This document shows positions 34,754 through 46,308 of a stretch of 64,000 nucleotides of DNA, piece after piece. The stretch lies in NCBI GenBank assembly GCA_043228905.1, contig JBHGNT010000012.1, positions 4,154,001-4,218,000 of the forward strand, in the 5' to 3' direction. Below the pieces are notes generated by a model. The model searched no databases and was not told the DNA's origin. It was given only the letters and a program-made list of their open reading frames with translations. Each line of letters starts with the position of its first letter. The first letter of the stretch is position 1. The position numbers and the translations under genes are program-made. The stretch is from Azolla caroliniana. Taxonomy: Eukaryota; Polypodiophyta.

Positions 34754-35791
34754 ATGAAAGGGTCGGATCTTGCGGAGGCCATGGCTTCAGTCGTGGATCA
34801 GATATTGAGTACACGCGAGGGCACCGGCGCCCTCGATAGAGCCATAGAGGCGGTCGTCGGTACGATCGGCCGGTTCAGCGGAAGGGATGCCACGAAGTAT
34901 TTGGCGTCCTACGGGGCAGAAATGCTGATGCGGGATATTCCGGAAGAGAGGCGTCTTGCCGGGTTCCCTCGAGTGGCGATGCCGAGCATCCATGCGGAGG
35001 TGCTCGAGGTACGGGCGGAGAGCCGTACCTGGGAGGAGTTCGAAGGCCGACTCCTGGAAAAATACGGGCTGGACGACGCGCTCCGGCTTTCGAAACGAGA
35101 CTTCATGGAATGGGTGGAGTCCCCCGGCAAGGGAAGAAATGCATCGGCACTCCTCCGGGAGTTCGAAGAACGCTTTGCGCGCCTTTCGGCGCTTGACTGA
35201 ACCGTTCTGGATACGAGCCGGGTCCTACTGTTCGTCAAGTCGGTGGACGAGCGAGACAGGGATCAAGTGGGCTCCTTGCTGGAAACCGAAGACGGGCTGA
35301 CAACCGACTGGGCTGCGGTTAAGAGAGTCTGTGGCCGTTTCGACAAACGGCGAGAATGGGCTGACAACGGGGCGGCCGGTGCGAGCTCTGTCACAGCAAG
35401 GAGACTTGAACCGGCACCGCAAGTGCGAAGGGAAGAAACCCGGGAATGGCTCGAAACCGGTCCGGCTTTGACCGGCATGGTCAATGGCTCGTCCGGAGGA
35501 GCAGCGCTGGAGGAGTTGACGCGGGCGATAAAGGATCTCCAGATCGCCCAGGCTCGAAGGCAAGGCGGCGAACCAGCTCGGGACCGACGGCCGGCAGCGG
35601 GGAACAGGTGCATGTGGTGCGACGAGGTCGGCCACATTCGGAAGGACTGCGGCGATTTCGCAGAGGCGTTGAGAAACAGGGTGGTGTACCTGTGGGAAGG
35701 CCGGGTGCACGCTGGCGACACCAGGAGGGCCCTGAACCGAAACGACGGGCGAGGAGGTATGAAGAGACTGATGGAAGAGGCAGCGGCCTGA
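34754..35791 (+). pseudogene. Gypsy element 3 gag with zinc knuckle, two in-frame TGA stops
   Basis: From ATG 34754 the frame encodes a gag core (MKGSDLAEAMASVVDQILS, TWEEFEGRLLEKYGLDDALR, SPGKGRNASALLREFEERF). It meets TGA at 35198-35200, continues in the same frame, and reaches a CCHC knuckle CMWCDEVGHIRKDC near 35611-35652. A second TGA is at 35789-35791, after which the frame stays open to the protease. Both stops interrupt otherwise clean coding sequence without a shift, so they look like point mutations. Gag would bind RNA and form the particle. Confidence 0.82.
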
Positions 35792-35794
35792 TAC

Positions 35795-36514
35795 GTGGAG
35801 GCCATCCACTACTCGGTGTCGGCCGGTATTCGGGTTGGGGGCAGCGAGGCCCGAAAGGAGAGCAAAGACGGTTTCTGGTCGGCAATGCTGGAAGGCCTCG
35901 CCGGCGCACGGCTGAGGGAAGATGAAACGGACCGCGCTGAGAGACGGGTCCGGGAAATAACCGGGTGGAGCGATCCGGTCGAGGAGAAGACGGGCTTCGT
36001 AGAGGCCGCCTGCCGGAACTACGAGGCTCTGGTAGAAGAAAAACGAGTGGGGAAAGCCGGAGCGGCCGGGCCCTCACAACGGTACGAGACCCGATCCGGG
36101 CAACGATGGAACGATGCCGGTGGGTCCGGCTCGCGAGATAACCCCAGGAAGGGCGGATACCGACTGGGGACGGAAATAGAAAGGACTACGGACCTACGGA
36201 AGGTCCTAGAGGAACGGATCCTTGACAACAAGGTGGAGCTGTCATTGCGGGAGGTGCTAGGGATCGCCAAGAAGGAGTTCCACGACTCCATTGTAGACTT
36301 GGTGAAACGGAAGAGACTGTCGACGGAGACGGAACTGGAAAGACTGGTGGAGGTGCGGACGATGCACATCGACGACTCGGCGCTGGAAGATGAGTGGGCG
36401 GAGAGCCACTATTCGAGGCCACACTGGGCCCGAGTGACCACGGAGACCCCGGTAAAGATCGGAGATGTTCAGGAACCGGTGGTGGCGTTGGTGGACCACG
36501 GTTCGGAAATAAAC
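35795..36514 (+). pseudogene. Gypsy element 3: post-gag region and N-terminal half of protease
   Basis: The open frame continues from gag through a charged region and ends with the protease start VALVDHGSEIN. It is cut there by insertion of copia element 4. The catalytic triad reads D-H-G, where retroviral-type proteases normally have D-T/S-G. The other half of the protease resumes after 41780 with NLMSMDFYKKGKWPIN. Confidence 0.82.
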
Positions 36515-37092
36515 TGTTGAACACAGTGCTCGGCCACCACCGAGGAATAGGATCAACTCACAGAAAACAGGAAATACACAATGCACGAAGACAATAGAGA
36601 GAAGAGTACACAGGATGTTTTACGTGGAAAACCCTAAATGGGAAAAACCACGGGAGTCCTCAAACTCCGACTATCACTATACGCAGAGATGTACAATGGT
36701 GAAGTTACAAGGCAACAACCTTGAGCTCACTGTCTTCGCCACAGGCGGCGGTAATACACAGAGGCAACGACCTCTTCGTCTCTCTCTCTCTCGGCTGCTC
36801 ACTTAGCTCCCTCTAAGTGGAAAAACCAGAAAAATGAGTAACAACTTCAAACTGTTTGCCCTAAGTCATATTTATACACATATGACTTTCGGGCTATTTA
36901 CAAAATATAGCCTCAAGGGCCCTTGGCAAACATATTCACAAATATGTCCCCGCATCCGGATCTCTCTCCGGGTACATTCATCATCCGGCTCCGTAGCCGG
37001 GGTCTTCATCATCCGGCTCCGTAGCCGGGGTCTTCATCATCCGGCTTCCCGGACATCTGACCATCCCATCCGGAGGGACCGTAATCCCAACA
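36515..37092 (-). repeat. 3' LTR of copia element 4 (578 bp)
   Basis: TGTTGAACACAG...AATCCCAACA. Contains two copies of a 28-bp CATCCGGCTCCGTAGCCGGG unit, where the partner LTR has one, and a shorter CT tract. Confidence 0.92.
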
Positions 37093-37107
37093 AACTCCCC
37101 CTTCACT
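37093..37107 (-). other. Polypurine tract of copia element 4
   Basis: Minus strand AGTGAAGGGGGAGTT adjoins the 3' LTR. Same sequence as in element 2. Confidence 0.8.
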
Positions 37108-37109
37108 TC

Positions 37110-38527
37110 GGCATGGGATGTCTTTCCAATCCGACCCTCTTCCGGCACGCTTCCAGCTTGTCGGGTGTGAGCACTTTGGTCAGCATATCTAACCCGTTCT
37201 CGTCCGTGTGGATCTTCGTCAGCACGAACTCCTGGTCTTCTATCCTTTCCCGGATCCAGTGATATCTTCGCTAGATGTGCTTCGTCCGGGAGTGATAGGC
37301 CGCATTCTTCGCAAGGTGGATGGCACTCTGACTGTCGCAGTAGAGTCGGTACTCCTCCTGCCGGATACCGAGCTCTCTAATGAAGTCCTTCATCCATATT
37401 ATTTCCTTGCCGGCTTCAACAGCCGCCATGTACTCCGCCTCCGTGGTTGACAACGCAACCGTCTTCTGCAGCCTCGACTGCCACGAAACAGCTCCCCCTG
37501 CATACGTCATCACATACCCTGATGTGGACCGGCTGGTATCTGCATCAGCCGACATATCCGAATCGGTAAAGCCGTCGAGTTCGGGCTTACCGGAGCCGAA
37601 TCGGAGGCACACGTTTGCCGTGCCCTTCAGGTATCGGAGTATCCACTTGACCGCGTTCCAGTGCTCTTTGCCGGGATTGCTCATGTACCGGCTCACCACT
37701 CCGACTGCATATCCTATGTCCGGTCTTGTACACACCATTGCGTACATCAAGCTTCCGACGGCAGAGGCATATGGTACTTTCATCATGTTCTCCTTCTCAG
37801 CCTTTGTCTTGGGGCTTTGCTTGGTGAACAACTTGCAGTTTGCCGGGAGGGTTGACCCGACCGGTCTTGCTTCCGACATGTTGAACCGGTGAAGCACCTT
37901 TGTCATGTACTTCTCCTGTGACAGCCACAACTGCTTCTTCTTCCGGTCCCGGATGATATGCATCCCTAGTATTTGCCTCGCCGGACCCAGGTCCTTCATT
38001 GAGAAGGTTCGGTGAAGCGCTTTCTTCAGCATCCGTATCTTGACCTGGTCCCGTCCGACGATCAACATGTCGTCCACATACAGGAGGAGTATTAGAAAGT
38101 CTCCTCCTTCGAACTTCTTCACAAACACGCAGTGATCGGACTGCGTTTTGTGGTACCCTTCGTCGGTCATGAAAGAGTCGAACTTCCGGTACCATTGCCG
38201 GGGAGCCTGCTTCAGTCCGTAAAGGCTCTTCTTCAACCGGCATACCAGGTGCTCCTTCCCTTTCTTCTCGAATCCTTCCGGTTGCTGCATGTAGATCTCT
38301 TCTTCGAGGTCACCGTGAAGGAATGCCGTCTTCACGTCCATCTGTTCTACCTCGAGGTCCATGCTTGCCGCTATGCTCAGCACCGTCCGGATGGAGGTCA
38401 TCTTCACTACCGAGGAAAATATCTCGTCGAAGTCGACGCCCTTCTTCTGCTGGAACCCCTTCACCACGATCCTGGCTTTGTATCTCGGGGGTTTCCGGCA
38501 TCTCCCGGTTTCAACTTGAACACCCAC
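37110..38527 (-). pseudogene. Copia element 4: reverse transcriptase and RNase H
   Basis: Frame 37271-38527 encodes RT from YKARIVVKGFQQKKGVDFDE through MDVKTAFLHGDLEEEIYM, the catalytic LLLYVDDMLIVGRDQVK, the conserved CTRPDIGYAVGVVSRYMSNP, and RNase H with DSDMSADADTSRSTSGYV, TTEAEYMAAVEAGKEIIWMK and LYCDSQSAIHLAKNAAYHS. A TAG follows RTKHI, after which the same frame continues with RRYHWIRE towards the true C-terminus near 37110. The frame is offset from the upstream gag-integrase frame, so a single indel near 38480 separates them. Confidence 0.92.
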
Positions 38528-41175
38528 TTGTTTCGAAGTGCCCGCTTTCCTTTCGGCAACTCCACAAGTTCATATGTGTGGTTCTCATGCAGGGAATCCA
38601 TCTCCTCCTGCATGGCACTTAACCACCTGTGGCTATGGGTGTCAAGCTTTGCTTCTTCAAAACTCTCCGGCTCCCCCTCGTCGGTTAGCAGCACGTGCTC
38701 TGGTTCCGGAAATCTCCGGGGGGCCCTTCTCTCTCTTAGAGGATATCTCCGTTCCGGAGCTTCGGTAACCGGCTCCTCCGTTTCCTCTTCATCCGAATCC
38801 ATTTCGGGATCGGGACCGGTTCCGGTATCAGTTTTATCTTCCTCGGCCGGTTCTGTTTCTTCACCGTCTTCGGCCGGATCCTCGAGTGCTAACCGGTCCC
38901 TTGCCGGTCGGGACTGCTCCTCGTAGAGTTGATCCTCACCGGTCGACTTGGAGCTCTTCATCTTCTTCTCCGACTCCCAGTCGGCGAGTGTCTTGTCCTC
39001 CATGAAGATGATATCACGACTCCGGAATATCTTTTTGTCGACCGGGTCCCATACTCGGTAGCTGAACTCATCATCGCCGTAACCGAGGAATATGCATGGC
39101 CGGGTCTTTGGATCTAGCTTTCCTCTCCGGTCCTTTGCCACATGCACATATGCGAGACACCCGAACACCTTCAAATGCCGGTAGGATACTTCCCTACCGG
39201 TCCACACTCTCTGCGGCGTGTCTCCGTCCAGAGGTACTGAGGGTGATCTGTTTATCACGTATGTCGCCGTCGACATTGCCTCAGCCCAAAACCCCTTGGG
39301 TAATTTCGCATGCGCCAGCATACTCCAGACCCTCTCCATTATGGTCCGGTTCATCCTCTCGGCCAGCCCGTTCAGTTCCGACGTCTTCGGCACAGTAAAC
39401 TCGAGCCGGATTCCCTTCGAGCGACAGTACTCCTCGAACTGCCCCCGGTATTCCCCTCCGTTATCCGCTCGTATCGCTTTCAGCTTCTTGCCGGATTCCC
39501 TTTCCACTCTCGCGTGGAGTTCTTTGAAGACGCACAGCACTTGGTCCTTTGTCTTCAACGGTGCCGTCCACAGCTTCCGGCTGTGGTCATCAATGAATGT
39601 CACGAAGTACTGGGCTCCGCCATGTGACTTCGTTTCTACTTGACACACGTCAGTGTGCACCAACTCCAATGGTGCGCTACGTCTCGTCGGTGGCCTTGAG
39701 TGGAAGGAGGTTCGGTTCTGCTTACCGGCCAGGCAATCGGTGCACTTCTCCAGGTGCACATGCTTTACTGGAATAAGGTTGTCTTCTGCAAGCCTCTTCA
39801 TCCCCTTCTCACTCATGTGGCACAGTCTCTTGTGCCACAGCTCACCGGCAGTGTCGGCTGCCACGTTCAACTCCTCCGGACACAACCAGGCATTCATAAG
39901 GTACAGTGTGTTGACTTTCCGGGCCCGTGCCACTATCAGGCTCCCCTTGCTGAACTTCATTACGCAGTTCCGGATACTACCTGTGTAGCCTTCATCGTCT
40001 AGCCTCCCGGCCGAAATCAGGTTCAATCGAACCTCCGGAACGTGTCGGACATCCTTCAGCAACATTTTGCATCCGGTCGAGGTTGTCAACCACACGTCTC
40101 CTATGCCGGAAATCCGGCACATACCTTCATTTCCCATCCGAACACAGCCATGCTCACCGGCTGTGTAGGATGAGAAGTATCTTCTTTCCGGGGTCAGGTG
40201 GAACGACGCTCCGGAATCGACCACCCAGGTAGTCTCATCGCCGGCAATGTTTAGTTCACCTTCTTCGGTGATGAGCATGATCTCCTCTTCACTTGCCGCG
40301 AGTGCCGTCGTTCCTTTCCGGTCCTGCCCTCGCCGATCCGGACCCCTTCGGTCCGTGGCTCCCCGGTATGCACCGTTTCGCTCCGGTGACTTCTTCGAAT
40401 CGGTACCGTCGGTTCCGTTGTCTTTCCGGAAATGCCGACAGTTCTTCTGGAAGTGCCCCGGCTTCCCACAGTAGAAGCATGTAGGTCTTCCCCTCGACTG
40501 CGACCGTGTCCCCGACTTCTCCCGTCTTTGCGGACTCCGGTTCCGTTGTCTTCCCCGTTCCGATTTGGTAAGCAGCGCCTTCGAGTCGGAGACCGGTTCT
40601 TTATCTCTCCGACGCGCTTCTTCATTTAGAATACTTGTCTTTACCGTTAGCAAAGACAAGTTCTCTTCCTTACAGGAGGTGCTGAGAGTAACTACCAAGT
40701 TCTCCCAGCTCTCCGAAAGGGTACACATCAGCATGATGGCTTGCATTGCGTCATCCAATGGGAACTTGATCGCCGCAAGCTGGTTCACGAATCCCATGAA
40801 CGTGCTGATGTGTTCAACCATGCTCTCGTCGTCCCGGTACTTAAGATTCACTATCTTCCTCATCAGGGAGGTCCGGGTCAGAGCATTCTTCCTCTCATAC
40901 AGTCCGGACAGCTTCTGCCACATCTCATAGGCGTTCGTATCGTTCGCCACATGTTGCAGAACACTTACATCGACATATTGCCGGATCGTCGCTACGGCTT
41001 TCCGGTTCAGGAGCTTCCACTCCGACTTTATTACCCCCTTGGGTATCTCGGCATTGTCGATCGGTTCATACAGGTCTCGGACGATGAGAAGGTCTTCCAT
41101 CTTTATCTTCCAGTCGGCGTAGTTCTGTGAGTTCAACACCATCATGCCCGGAGGCCCACTACCGCCGCCTTCCAT
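38461..41175 (-). pseudogene. Copia element 4: gag, protease, integrase and RT start (904 codons)
   Basis: ATG at 41175 (minus), 32 bp inside the 5' LTR and just after the PBS. Residues 1-220 are gag (WKIKMEDLLIVRDLYEP, NLVVTLSTSCKEENL). The zinc knuckle CFYCGKPGHFQKNC is near residue 231. The protease has VVDSGASFHLT near residue 320. Integrase has HKRLCHMSEKGMK and CTDCLAGKQNRTSF for zinc binding, then VHTDVC, ADNGGEY and ELNGLAERMNRTIMERV as the D,D,E core. An acidic linker (PAEDGEETEPAEEDKTD) leads to RRYPLRERRAPRRF and the RT start. A frameshift after LKPGDAGNPR ends it. All catalytic motifs upstream are intact. Confidence 0.93.
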
Positions 41176-41191
41176 TTTCTATGTTACCGTC

Positions 41192-41203
41192 GCTCTGATA
41201 CCA
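41192..41203 (-). other. Primer-binding site of copia element 4
   Basis: TGGTATCAGAGC on the minus strand, initiator tRNA-Met type, three bases from the 5' LTR. Confidence 0.9.
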
Positions 41204-41206
41204 CTT

Positions 41207-41469
41207 TGTTGAACACAGTGCTCGGCCACCACCGAGGAATAGGATCAACTCAAAGAAAACAGGAAATACACAATGCACGAAGACAATAGAGAGAAGAGTA
41301 CACAGGATGTTTTACGTGGAAAACCCTAAATGGGAAAAACCACGGGAGTCCTCAAACTCCGACTATCACTATACGCAGAGATGTACAATGGTGAAGTTAC
41401 AAGGCAACAACCTTGAGCTCACTGTCTTCGCCACAAACGGCGGTAATACACAGAGGCAACGACCTCTTC

Positions 41470-41510
<41 letters not shown>

Positions 41511-41780
41511 CTGCTCACTTAGCTCCCTCTAAGTGGAAAAACCAGAAAAATGAGTAACAACTTCAAACTGTTTGCCCTAAGTCATATTTATACACATATG
41601 ACTTTCGGGCTATTTACAAGATATAGCCTCAAGGGCCCTTGGCAAACATATTCACAAATATGTCCCCGCATCCGGATCTCTCTCCGGGTACATTCATCAT
41701 CCGGCTCCGTAGCCGGGGTCTTCATCATCCGGCTTCCCGGACATCTGACCATCCCATCTGGAGGGACCGTAATCCCAACA
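41207..41780 (-). repeat. 5' LTR of copia element 4 (574 bp)
   Basis: Same termini as 36515-37092, with a long (CT)n at about 41470-41508. Confidence 0.92.
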
Positions 41781-41785
41781 TAAAC

Positions 41786-42151
41786 CTGATGTCCATGGAC
41801 TTCTATAAGAAGGGGAAGTGGCCGATCAACACCAGGCACGGGTGGAAGATACGGGCGGCGACGCGCGACACCGAGGAACTGCACGGGGCCTGCCCGAATG
41901 TGCGAGTAAAGATCGGCGACGTCGAGATTGACCAACACTTCTTCGTACAGGAGGCGTCCTCGCACCCGGTCATATTAGGGGAACCATACATCACGGCGGC
42001 GCGAATGGAGACCAAGGTGCTGGACAACGGTTCGGCCTACGCGAGGGTCAAAAGCCAGGACGGGCGCCATTCGGTCCAATTTCTGATGGTGCGACCGAAC
42101 CATGAGCGAAACCGCGAATCCCTCGGTGGCGAGAACCAGGAGGATTTTTAG
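41786..42151 (+). pseudogene. Gypsy element 3: C-terminal half of protease
   Basis: Resumes the protease cut at 36514: NLMSMDFYKKGKWPIN, HGWKIRAATRDTEELHGACP, VRVKIGDVEIDQHFFVQE and SSHPVILGEPYITAARMETK, the retropepsin fold with a VILG flap-like end. The frame closes at a TAG at 42149-42151, and pol continues in another frame. Confidence 0.8.
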
Positions 42152-42255
42152 AGAGGGCTGCCAAGGCGTGGGGCCGAGACAGTCCGGACACTCGGGAAAG
42201 TCCCCACGACTGTACGATAGGTAGGGGATTTTGCTTCTCCGACAATGGAGGGTGT

Positions 42256-45200
42256 ATGATAGTCAGCATCGTCGGCCGAGAAAAGACAAGGGCGGAAGTG
42301 CGACTTCGAGCGTGCGGAGTTCTCGGCCCGGACGAGGAAATCAGCGGAGCCGTGGAGGCGGTCTCCTTCGACGACACCTTGGGAATGCTGAGGAAGGTAG
42401 CCGGAGAAGACCTTAACGAAGACCGGACGATACCGGTATGTTCCGAAGAGATGTACGAAGTCATCGTGAACTTCAGTCGGGGGCTCAGGTTGGATCGGAC
42501 GGCCCGAGTTAGCACGAGGTACAAGACTGTGGACCGGAAGGTAAGGCCAGTCGCGGCACCCTTGCCGGAGGGCAGCGAGTCCCGAATCAGAGGGGTGGCG
42601 TCGGACCCCAGTTTACAAGATCCGGCCTGCATAGGACACACCTTCACCGACGGAACGCTCCGGGAGCTCAAAATCGGTGGGGGCGGGTTCCTACTGCCGG
42701 CGGAGGAAGACCGGTTTCGGAGAATGCTCGGAAGGCACGGGAAAGCCTTTGCATTCTCACCGGAAGAGATCGGGTGCGTAGACCCGACGATCGTGGAGCC
42801 GATGGTGATATTCACGGTACCGCATGTACCGTGGAATCTCAAGCCGATTCCAGTACCGAGAGCTCACATCCCGAAGTTGATGGAGCTATTGAGGCAGAAA
42901 GTCGATATGGGCATTCTCGAACCGTCGAGCGCGCCATACTCGAACCGATGGTTTACCGTACCAGCGCTTCATTTAGGACCTGCAGCCGGTCAACAGAGTG
43001 ACCATCCGGAACGCAGGAATCGGACCGACCATAGACGAGTTCGCGGAGGCCTTCGCCAGAAGGTCGATTTACTCAGTCGGTGATCTGTACTCGGGGTACG
43101 ACCAGTTCCAGCTAGCCGTGGAGAGCAGAGACATTACGACGATGCGAACTCCCCTCGACCTAGTGCGAATGTGTACCCTGCCACAAGGAGGGACCAACTC
43201 GGTGGCCCATATGGTGAATGCAATGAACAAAGTACTGAGGGATTGCATCCCGGACATCACCATGCCGTTTCTAGACGACATCCCCATCAAGGGGTGCCCG
43301 GTGGAAGAGAAGGACGAGACACTCGGGCCAGACGGATGCCGGCGATTCGTAGCAACACACATCGACGACTGCGAGAAGGTGCTACAAAGGCTAGAGGATG
43401 CGAGGCTCACCTTCTCCGGGGAGAAATCGGCCTTCGGGCAATCAGAAATCCTGGTGGTCGGGCATCTATGTGGACCATATGGCCGGAAGCCGTCTCTGGC
43501 AAAGGTAGAAGCCATCTCCGCGATGAAGACCGACTGTAGCTCGGTTACGGAAGTTCGGAGGTTCCTGGGGGCATGCGCGTTCTACCACATATGGATCCCG
43601 CATTACGCCCACGTTGCGGAGCCACTATACGGGTTGCTGAAGAAGGGGCAAAGATTCGAATGGCGAGACAAGCACACGGAGTCGGTCCGGAAGCTGAAGG
43701 AAGCTCTTGCGGCAGCACCGACGCTCCGGAAGGCTGTCTACGAGAAGGGTACCCCGGTATACATAACGGTGGATATAAGCCCGACCGGGATCGGATGGGT
43801 CATCAACCAAGAAGACGAGGACGGCACCCGGTTCCTGATCCGATTCGGCGCTAAGGTCCTCAGTGAGCGACAACGAGGGTACGCCCAGGTTAAACGCGAA
43901 CTCTGGGGTATCGTTTCGGCGGTAAAGGCGGACAAAGACTACCTGATCGGGATAGAAGTGATTATCGAGACGGATTGCCTGCCGATTCTCGGCATGGTTT
44001 CCGGATGCACGACACCGGACCTGGCGATGCTCAGGTGGATAGCGTACATCAAGTCCCTGGACCCGGAGATACGACACATTTCCGGAAAGGACAACGCCAT
44101 GGCCGACATGCTTTCGAGGGCGAGGTTTGATGACGAGGGCGGCATGGTTTCGGAGGACGAAGAAGTCGGCGTGGACTTCTTCGAGGCGGCGTACGTGACG
44201 ACCGATGGGGCGAGCAGTCCGGCACTTAATGGCTTCGACAAGAGCAAGTACGACGGCGAGTGGCTACAGATCGGTGGATTTTTGAGGACAATGACGCCGG
44301 ATGCGTCATGGACGAAGGACGAGGCCAACCGGATCCAGAAGAAAGCATACCGATTCTTTCTCCGGGACGGATACTTATGGAAGCACCCGAAGAAGAGGAA
44401 CGGCGTCCTGCTCCGGGTGGTGGCGATGAAGGAAGAACAGGAGGAGCTGCTGATGGCCTACCACGACAGCCCTTGGGTTGGACACCGTGGAACGTGGGCC
44501 ACGTTCGAAAAGATAAAGGGGAAGTACTGGTGGCCGGGACTGTACCGGGATGTGCATCGGTTCGTGACAACTTGCAAGAGCTGTCAGATGCACTCCATAG
44601 TCCGGCATCGGGACGAGCTTCACCCTACGTACCCTCCGACCATCCACTTCAAATGGACGGTAGATCTGGTGACGATGCCGATGGGCGTCGGACAGATGCG
44701 GTATCTGGTCTTGGCTCGGGAAGATCTGACGAACCAGGTGGAAGGCCGAGCCCTTCAGAACAAAACGACCGCGGCCGTATGTCGGTTCCTGATCGAAGAC
44801 GTGATATGCCGGTACGGGTGCGTCGGGAAGATTGTGGCCGATCGCGGGGAGTTGGACGCCGAAGAGGCCGAGGAGCTGTTCGACCGGCTAGGAGTCAAGC
44901 TCTCGCTTACCACTGCGTACAATCCGGAGGCGAATGGGAAGGTGGAGCGCGAACACGGACCGATCGTCAAGGCGTTAGTTCGGGCATGTGGAGGTCAAGT
45001 CGGGAACTGGCCGCGGCTGTTGCCTTACGCGTTGTGGGCGGACCGAACTACGCACAGTTCCGTAACCGGATTCATGCCGGCAGAACTCATGTTTGGGCAG
45101 AAGCCGGTCATGCCAATGGAACGTACGATCTCCTCGTGGGCAACCGTGGACTGGAGAGACGAGATGAGCCGGGAGGAGCTGCTGGCGGCACGTATACGAC

Positions 45201-45580
45201 AGCTCGAGCGAAGACCAGAGGACATGGAGCAGGCTGCGGAAAAGCTTCGGGAAGCAAGGATGAGGAACAAAGCCCGGTTCGACCGAACGCACTGGCTCCG
45301 ACCGAAGAAGATCGAGGAAGGCGACTGGGTGCTAGTCTACGACAGCAACCTTGACAACCAGCACCGAGCGACACGGAAGTTCGCAAGAAGGTGGTTCGGG
45401 CCTTACGTGGTACAAAGCGCCAACGACAACGAGACGTACCATCTGGCGGAACTCGACAATACGAGAATGGCGATACCGGTAGCTGGGAAACGGATCAAAG
45501 CGTTCAAGAAGCGTCACGACGACGAGCTGGATCCGGTTGACCTGGACCGCAACGACGAGCGATCCGAAACCGAGGAATAA
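42256..45580 (+). pseudogene. Gypsy element 3 pol: RT, RNase H and integrase, one frameshift in RT
   Basis: Two overlapping frames. 42256-43083 gives the RT N-terminus (VPHVPWNLKPIPVPRAHIPK, MGILEPSSAPYSNRWFTVP). 42998-45580 gives the rest: LYSGYDQFQLAVESRDITTM, catalytic FLDDIPIKG, RT thumb and connection (EVRRFLGACAFYHIWIPHYA), RNase H (ITVDISPTGIGWVINQ, VIIETDCLPILG), integrase HHCC zinc finger (YHDSPWVGHRGTW ... CKSCQMH) and D,D,E core (FKWTVDLVTMP, KIVADRGELD, NPEANGKVERE). A basic C-terminal domain ends near SETEE. Around 42965 part of the VPKK...LRFIQ segment is missing and the next frame has TAG where Gln is expected before DLQPVN. Clade not assigned. Confidence 0.9.
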
Positions 45581-45656
45581 CCGACGGACGGAGAATGAAG
45601 GCTAGACTGGTTTTCTCCGTCCCAACACAATTTGGCGCATGCCGGTGGATGCACGG

Positions 45657-45671
45657 TTAGGTGGGGGCGGA
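45657..45671 (+). other. Polypurine tract of gypsy element 3
   Basis: TTAGGTGGGGGCGGA directly precedes the 3' LTR. Confidence 0.75.
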
Positions 45672-46308
45672 TGTCGTGAAGAAAACTGTCCACGAGCGGA
45701 ATCGGTGCACTAGAGTGTAGAAACCGACTCTTCATGCACGTGTGCCTTAAGTTGTACATAGGAGATCCTAGGTAGATTCGGTAGGTAGGGAGTAAAGGGG
45801 AAACGGCTCCTTCCTTGCCTATAAAAGGAGGGAGACGAGGAGGGGCGAAGGATCGCGGAGAGTCGAGGACGAAGTGCTGTCGGTTTGCGCGCGAAGGCTT
45901 CTCTCTCTCTCTCTGGTTCGCAAACTCCATAGCTTCCTTCTATGCAGGTTTCGGGAGGCTCGCGCTGCTCTGAGGAATGCCCGAGTGCTTCCGGCAGCAC
46001 CTCCAACCTGCTCCTGTCTTTTTGTACGTTTACGAACAGGCATCGGCATCTGTTCGCCGGCCTGTTCGGTTGTAACCAACTTCGAGGTTTTGTTATCTTC
46101 GTGTTCTTGTTGTTTGTCCTTGTTAATACATACATACATTCGTGTCTTTCTGTGTCGCTGTCCCACTTGCGTCTTTGTGTCGAAGGGCCGTGTCCCTGTG
46201 GATCTACGCACGCACGTAGAGGGTCTCTACTCCTTCCTCTCTTGCTCTTTGGTACAGGACCCCAGAGGTTTCGCCTCACTCCACGCATCCGCGAGGAATA
46301 CCTCGACA
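45672..46308 (+). repeat. 3' LTR of gypsy element 3 (637 bp)
   Basis: Same length as the 5' LTR with nine mismatches. TATA box TATAAAAG at 45820-45827. Confidence 0.93.

Larger units (their letters stand above)
36515..41780 (-). mobile_element. Copia element 4 (Tork-like), young and nearly intact
   Basis: 5266 bp with LTRs 36515-37092 and 41207-41780 and a perfect TSD TAAAC (36510-36514 and 41781-41785). PBS, PPT and a long minus-strand gag-pol are present. The LTRs differ by about five substitutions plus repeat-length changes, the lowest in the cluster. The polyprotein has one frameshift (near 38480) and one premature TAG (37271-37273), so this copy cannot encode full pol. Confidence 0.95.
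34073..46308 (+). mobile_element. Ty3/gypsy element 3, GC-rich, split by copia element 4
   Basis: LTRs of 637 bp at both ends (34073-34709 and 45672-46308) start TGTCG and end CGACA, a perfect inverted terminus. The flanks share CCGT (34069-34072 and 46309-46312). Internally the order is gag, protease, RT, RNase H, integrase, the gypsy order, on the plus strand, with copia element 4 inserted in the protease. The two LTRs differ at nine sites, eight of them transitions, so the insertion is recent. Stops in gag and a frameshift in RT make this copy inactive. Confidence 0.93.

Noticed and set aside
34111-34782. Minus-strand ORF of 223 codons in the gypsy LTR (and its copy at 45710-46309)
   Set aside because: Lies within the LTR, overlaps the TATA box and leader, and has no domain. 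Present in both LTRs only because they are duplicates.
35225-36077. Long minus-strand ORFs opposite gypsy gag
   Set aside because: Pro/Ser/Arg-rich shadows of a GC-rich plus-strand gene with a clear zinc knuckle.
43069-45386. Alternate-frame ORF of 364 codons (44260-45354) and minus-strand ORFs in gypsy pol
   Set aside because: RT, RNase H and integrase motifs are all in the 42998-45580 frame; the others are shadows.
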